A stretch of 64,000 nucleotides of DNA, taken from positions 13,914,629 through 13,978,628 of the forward strand of contig NC_045149.1 in NCBI RefSeq assembly GCF_008831285.2. Direction: 5' to 3'. A model generated the notes under the pieces. The model worked only from the letters and a program-made list of their open reading frames with translations, was not told the origin of the DNA and did not search any database. This DNA is from Nymphaea colorata (taxonomy: Eukaryota; Streptophyta; Magnoliopsida; Nymphaeales; Nymphaeaceae). Of this stretch, positions 58,800 to 64,000 are shown in pieces; positions within the stretch are counted from its first letter, which is position 1; each line of letters begins with the position of its first letter. The translations under genes and the position numbers were made by a program.

Positions 58800-59770
58800 A
58801 TGTCATACGTAATACGTAAAACTCACATAGTTACCTACATGTTATATGTTAATGTATATGGATATTATAAATATACATATATCATATAGGTCACATATTT
58901 TACGTCATATACTATAATATTATATACATACAACTACATGTACACATTATATACACAATATATTACATGTATTACATATATGAAATGTATACATAAATGT
59001 ATTATATATATATACATATATATATATATATGTGTGTGTGTGTATTATATATGTTACGTAACGTATATATACATATATGATAAATTATGTATTGCATATG
59101 TAATATAACATGTTATAAAGTAAGTCACATGGGTGCACGATGGGATGCTCCTGACGGCATCTGTTATTCTTTTCTCTTGTTTTTTTCCTTCTCCTATATT
59201 TTCCTCTTCTTTTTTTCTTTCCTCTCTCTCTCTCTCTCTCCCCCCCTTACTCTATTTAATAAAAATTTGAATTTTGATGAGATTAAGGTAAGCTTGATAA
59301 AAAATTAAAAAATATACACAAATAAAATTACATATATAACAAATAACGTGTATATATATATACATGTATATATATATATATGCTCTAGCCGCACCTGCAC
59401 CCATGTGACATAGATGCATACTATATAACATAGTTACATACTATGGATATACACAAGTGTAATCATATTAATGTATTACATCATATATATATATACACAT
59501 ATATATATAAACATATTACACATATATGTATGTATATGCATAATATGTATAACATTTGAAACTATATATGTATGTACATATGTACTATATTATACTATAA
59601 TATAATGGTATATACATATATGTGGAATATAATACATATATCTATTATATATGTGATATGTGTATACTTATATAGTATGTGATATGTTAATATACGTATA
59701 TAGATATACGTAAACATATATAAAATACATGTATGTAGAATATATTTTATAGTATATTGTACATATCAAC
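58800..59770. repeat. TA/TG-rich low-complexity tract
   Basis: Almost the whole stretch consists of TATATACATATATGTA-type words with short TGTG runs (59030-59043) and many imperfect palindromes. It is interrupted at 59124-59409 by a MITE-like insertion of ordinary composition. Such tracts can form hairpins. Confidence 0.8.
59124..59409. mobile_element. MITE with perfect 14-base terminal inverted repeats
   Basis: GTCACATGGGTGCA (59124-59137) is mirrored by TGCACCCATGTGAC (59396-59409). The 286-base element contains CTCTCT (59222-59242) and a TATATATA run (59350-59381). TA dinucleotides flank both ends (TAA|GTCAC and GTGAC|ATA). No coding capacity. The superfamily is not assigned. Confidence 0.65.
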
Positions 59771-61400
59771 AAATGAATTTGAATGTGGACTGAGATATAA
59801 AATTACTGGGAACTTTGCCTCAGCAACCAGCTTATGGTGTTTAGGTACTGCACAATTTGCAAGGTAAAGAAAGAAGAGTTAGCAAAGAAGCTACATTGCA
59901 ATGAGATGCACAGGCATAGCAGGTGAAAATAAGTAAACAACTTATCTTTGTCACAATTCTCTCTAAACATTCAGCAAACTCATGAAAGAGCTGCTACTTA
60001 TAGGTTTGCACGAGCATGGAGTCACATACATCAGTATGTACACGCAATTTTCAAGATTTTTCAGAAAAGCATTGTCAAATATAAAATATAAGTAGAAAAA
60101 AAGTAATAAAACAGCTGAGAAGATAACACTAATTTTCAAGATTTTCGTTTTGGTTTGTTAACTACATATGGTTAAAATGAGAATTATACAATATACTTGT
60201 AAAAACAACTTGACCCTCTAAAAAACAGTTTTTAGTGGGAAGGGGTTTGCTTGACTCAAAATCATAATTAACTGAAGGAAGGCTTCTCAAAGAAACGTAG
60301 GTACCGTCCACAAACTAGGCCTCACTCAATAGCCTATTTACTTGGTTTCACCTACATCCTTCTTGTATCACTATGAATGAAAACTTAGTCAACACACAGA
60401 ATAAGGAACAGTTAATATCTAAACATTTTACCATACACATCCACAGCAATGACAAACTAACTACCCTAGAGATTTTATAAAGAAAAGTTCCACATGTCAA
60501 CAGCATCGAAGTTCAATCTGGCTACTTTAATTTGTCTCATAGTGAAGGAGCCAGTTCCGAGGACAAGTTTGCCAAGTTCTGCAAAAGTTGCATGTTTAGG
60601 TCAAGAAAATGGTGGGCTACATAGAAAGAAAATGAATGCGAAAGGCTGCAAAATAAGCATATGGGGTCATAGTCTAGCATTACAAGAAGGACTACTTGAA
60701 AATGCACTACAAGAACTAATGAAAACGGTGGGCTAGTGAATTGGGTAGGTTGACTTCACATGGTCAATGTTCACCAGTGCACGAAGAAACATAAAAATGA
60801 AGAACATCAGAAGTTAAATTTGTCCTGACATTACAAACTAATTTTAACAATGCAAATATAAAGTTTGTGTTCTTAACCAACAGAAAAAAACAAGTCACAA
60901 AAGCAAAGCATATTCAAACACTATTTGATCGCAAATATTTTAAATACCAAATCAAAGACAACAATGTCTTAAAGCATGTGATTCCATGATGTAAAATTAC
61001 CTCGTTCTTCTTGGCTATGCAAGATTACCCTGTTCTAGTTAGAATTAAACTTGTGAACACAACATTTACGAAGATCTAGAAATCTCTCTCTCTCTCTCTC
61101 AAACACATGCCATGAATTCACAATCCGAGACCTTAGTACCTGAATAGGGGTGACTCGAGATTCTTTACAGGTTGCAGGATTTATGAAAAGGGCGGTCACC
61201 TTGTGAAACTCAGAGAGTAGGTATTTGTCAACTTAGTAATTTAGTCACATAAGTGAATGAAAGTAATAGAAAGATAAGTAGTCACATAAGTGAACATGAC
61301 ACTAGTAAAGTTTAGAGAAACAATGACCACTCCCACTTTTGGTGGATAGGCAAAGGAGCAAGAAGTATAAAATAATGTCACATAAAATTAGTTGACATCA
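59771..61400. other. no recognised gene; possible long intron of the GH2 gene
   Basis: AT-rich. A + strand open stretch at 60494-60736 resembles no family I know and has no coding signal I would trust. A CTCTCT run lies at 61082-61101. Confidence 0.4.
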
Positions 61401-61927
61401 AAGACGGGGCCACCCATGGCTTGGGATGTGCAAAGGCCCCACATGCAGTTTCTCATTTCAAAATTTGCCATATTAAAAAAAGGAAAAATGTTTTCTTAAT
61501 GAATAGCAATTATAAGAGAGTATAACAATTGCTGTGTTTCTTTTGTACAGGTTGCACATAAAGTTTGATATAGACCAATTTTTATGAACACCAATCTTCT
61601 CATTGAAAATCCATTTCAGGCAGCAATTTCATCTTGTAGTGTGGATTTAGTTTTCTTTACAACAGATATAAAAATCTCAAGTCAACTTTTATTGGGACAA
61701 ACTCCCAAAAAGAAGGCCCGTTAAGTGGCATGAACTTTCTATCGTATTAAAAAAGAGTCTCAAAAAAGACATTAAAAATTATATTGTTCATTAACTTATT
61801 AAGTTATTCTTGTGTAGTAGTGCAATTTGTTATTCTATTAACTAAAATCTTACGTGCAACGACATTTTATATTCTACTAAATGACAAGACAATGGCCCTG
61901 CGGCTCATCTTTCTAACTCTGCCACTG
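61401..61927. mobile_element. possible hAT-like non-autonomous element
   Basis: The right end reads CTTTCTAACTCTGCCACTG (61909-61927), whose complement CAGTGGCAGAGTTAGAAAG matches the ends of the two hAT-type MITEs at 37354 and 39240. The left end GACGGGGCCACCCATGGC at about 61401 resembles the common CAG.GGCGGAGCCACCCATGG hAT end only loosely. No target-site duplication was confirmed. The element would end 28 bases from the GH2 exon. Confidence 0.4.
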
Positions 61928-61954
61928 ATTTGCATATGAGAGAAAAAGACAAAC

Positions 61955-62194
61955 CTGGTTGCTCTTCGCAATTTATATCTTCGAATGCACTCTCATAGAA
62001 CCTCATAGGTGTTCTTGTGGGGCTAGTTGCCAAATAAAATTTCCAGTAACCACTCAATGAGTGCACAAATGGCAAGCCCTCAACCCAATAGCCAACACTA
62101 TCTAAAGAACTAGAAACAGCATCGTCATTCCATGCGGCTAAGTTGGAAACCAGCACATCAACTTTGCTTCTCTTGCACCAATACTTGAGAGGTC
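61955..62194 (-). CDS. beta-galactosidase of glycoside hydrolase family 2, one N-terminal exon
   Basis: The minus-strand exon encodes PLKYWCKRSKVDVLVSNLA, AWNDDAVSSSLDSVGYWVEG, LPFVHSLSGYWKFYLATSP and TPMRFYESAFEDINCEEQP. This is the start of the sugar-binding domain of plant LacZ-like GH2 enzymes, where AWNDDAV..AL, GLPFVKSLSGYWKF and FY...F.D are conserved. An acceptor TTTGTAG| precedes 62194 and a donor CCAG|GTTTGT follows 61955. The 240-nt exon is phase 1 at both ends and open throughout. The full protein would be about 1,100 residues; the catalytic exons should lie at lower coordinates but were not found in this window. The SWE.LP|VPSNWQ junction of the family reads INCEEQP| here, slightly diverged. 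Probably a live gene with long introns, though a fragment cannot be excluded. Confidence 0.85.
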
Positions 62195-63111
62195 CTACAA
62201 ATAGCAGTTGAATAACTTAAATTTTTAAAAGTATGTCAAGAATACATAGCATAAATATATGAAGGATGCCAAACTCAACTATCTGCAATAAAAAAATGAA
62301 AAAAAAAGAGATGAACCCTGTACATGTGTAATCACAAATTGAGCTTCATACCTAAACAAGTTTAATTATACAAACTCAAATGCAAATCCCTATCTAAAGT
62401 TTTCCAATTAATCCACAAATCCTGAAAAGCAACATAAGATCATAATTTCAAAAATTGCACTGGTACATTGTTGCGTAGGAGGAAGTGATAAAATGCTCCT
62501 AATCCCTTTCTTCACAAATTGCCTCCTTGTTCTACTGCACCACAAAAAAGCATATTCAAGTGTCCTATGCACTCAAGAAAGAAAGGGGCTATCCTTTTCA
62601 AGAGGCTTGAAGTGAGAAACCAAACAAAGTGAAGATACCAATGTAGAAGAAGTAGCAGCAAATATAGATGACTATAAAACTCTAGTATACACATGCATCC
62701 TTGTATACCTGGGTATAGCCATGACATGTGCAACTAACGTACCTGCATTTAAATAGAATCACAAGCTCAATGAAGAGAACACGACAGTTAACAATCAAAC
62801 TGCAACTACTTTAACTAAGACTCAAACAAGCATGGCATTCTAAACCACAAGCACTACCCTGAACCACGTCCCCACTATACTAAACTACAGCTAAGAAGGC
62901 AACAAAAAGAAAATTCAATTTAAACCAAACTTTCACGCATCTCGAACTAGATCAGAACATCAAGAAAATTCAATTTAAAATGTGTTCTTCACAAAAAAAA
63001 ACATAAATTTCATAAGGACAACCAAATGGATCCATGTTGGACTTAGAGAAACTCGATTGGCTGTACAGAAAATGATGAAGGACATGCACAAGGGAGATTC
63101 AAGCCCCTTTG

Positions 63112-63146
<35 letters not shown>

Positions 63147-64000
63147 GTATAGCCCTCTTACTTCAATCACTCCCATACCCTCCACGCCCCGCTCCTTTAG
63201 CACCCACCTAGCCAAGCTGAATCCCTGCCAAGTCCCTAAGCACCCATGCACGTCATGCCTCCCTCCTTATTCTCACCCTAGAGGTCGCACCACATCCCTA
63301 TCCTCGGACTCACCAAGGACTCCAAGGAATAGTGATGCCTTGAGATCCTAAAGCAGGGACCTAGTGGCTCGGCAGTCCACTCCTTCTCATAGACATGAAC
63401 AGGCTTGAGCTCTAACTCCAGAGGAGACCCAAGTGAGGAAGGGCTCAAACAAAATAAGGCAATCAAAAACCTTTCTAGATAATTTTCCTTGCAATAACAC
63501 ACAAATATATGCAAAATCACAATTCTCCCTACTAAACAAAAAGTCCAAAACAGTGTAGGTTGGAGTATTGGCTTTGATATGGATATAGAGCCTTAAATAA
63601 ATAATAATATAATAACTAGAAAATTTCACTAAAAAAATTGTAAAAAGTAAAATTGAAAAATCTGTTTCCTAGATAGAATTTAAAAAACAAGAAATAGAGC
63701 TCAGTTTCCAAAATTTTTGTTTGTTAGAAATAGAAACAGCGAAAAGTTTAACAACAATATATCAAAATACTCAAAGTTGAAAAAAATTTGAAATTTTGTC
63801 GGCTGGTTTTCATGCAAGAAACTTGAAACCAACAATCAAACCCAAATTGAACTTTATCCCAGATCAGAACGTCATAAGTCTTCTGACTCTGAAACAGAGA
63901 ATGATTTTTGTAGTTTTTACAGGTTTGCCAAATCATGGTTAGACCTGTCTTTGTAAAGACTTGATACCAAAACTAAATGTTGTATTGACTCAACGGAAAC
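62195..64000. other. no recognised gene; 5' side of the GH2 exon
   Basis: AT-rich with a CTCTCT run at 63113-63142. Exon 1 of the GH2 gene was looked for and not found, so it is either outside the window or too short to see. Open stretches at 63109-63351 (+) and 63278-63520 (-) overlap each other, are partly low complexity and are not supported. Confidence 0.45.

Noticed and set aside
58800-59770. CRISPR-like or centromere-like satellite in the TA tract
   Set aside because: There is no regular repeat-spacer structure and no fixed long unit; it is irregular TA/TG low-complexity sequence.
63109-63520. Overlapping 80-codon frames on both strands
   Set aside because: The + frame starts in a CT microsatellite, and neither frame matches a family; mutual antisense open reading by chance.

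Overview
The window looks like nuclear DNA of a flowering plant. It is AT-rich and sparsely genic. It holds decayed Ty1/copia retrotransposons on both strands, LINE remnants, MITE-like insertions, CT/GA/TA microsatellites and relics of typical plant families: CC-NBS-LRR resistance genes, terpene synthases with an RRX8W motif, a SABATH methyltransferase, an armadillo-repeat protein and a GH2 beta-galactosidase. The species cannot be named from the sequence. Nothing bacterial, organellar or CRISPR-like was seen.

Layout. 1-3313: 3' part of a copia element on the + strand, with an intact 3' LTR. 3482-5423 and 10210-10725: two paralogues of a small, apparently undescribed secreted proline-rich peptide. 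Between and beyond them lie a SABATH fragment (6851-7130, -), an unidentified conserved-looking reading frame (9533-9937, -) and two truncated minus-strand copia elements of one family (7462-8539 and 10773-12290). 12300-14060: LINE remnant. 15833-26003: a broken CNL resistance gene (-) and, about 6.5 kb away, a broken terpene synthase (+). 26297-28330: small fragments. 28575-33065: a decayed copia element ending inside an armadillo-repeat gene (33055-33960, -). 35380-37010: very old copia relic (-), then two hAT-type MITEs. 39659-43100: second, longer CNL pseudogene (-). 50934-52085: second terpene synthase relic (+). 53900-56440: copia and other gag debris (-). 58800-59770: TA/TG-rich tract carrying a MITE. 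61955-62194: one well-preserved exon of a GH2 beta-galactosidase (-).

The main large-scale structure is a segmental duplication. About 9.6-10.2 kb (15965-25608) is repeated in the same orientation at 41912-52079, with large indels. It carries the CNL-terpene synthase pair. Each copy has since taken different disabling mutations, so the lesions of one can be read against the other. The terpene synthase active-site aspartate motif is degenerate in both copies, which places that change before the duplication.

Most coding matter is therefore pseudogenic or transposon-derived. The best candidates for living genes are the first secreted peptide gene (a two-exon, 116-residue model), the GH2 exon, and possibly the unidentified frames at 9533-9937 and 38691-38993. 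All identifications rest on motif recognition by eye. No database search, alignment or splice prediction was run.
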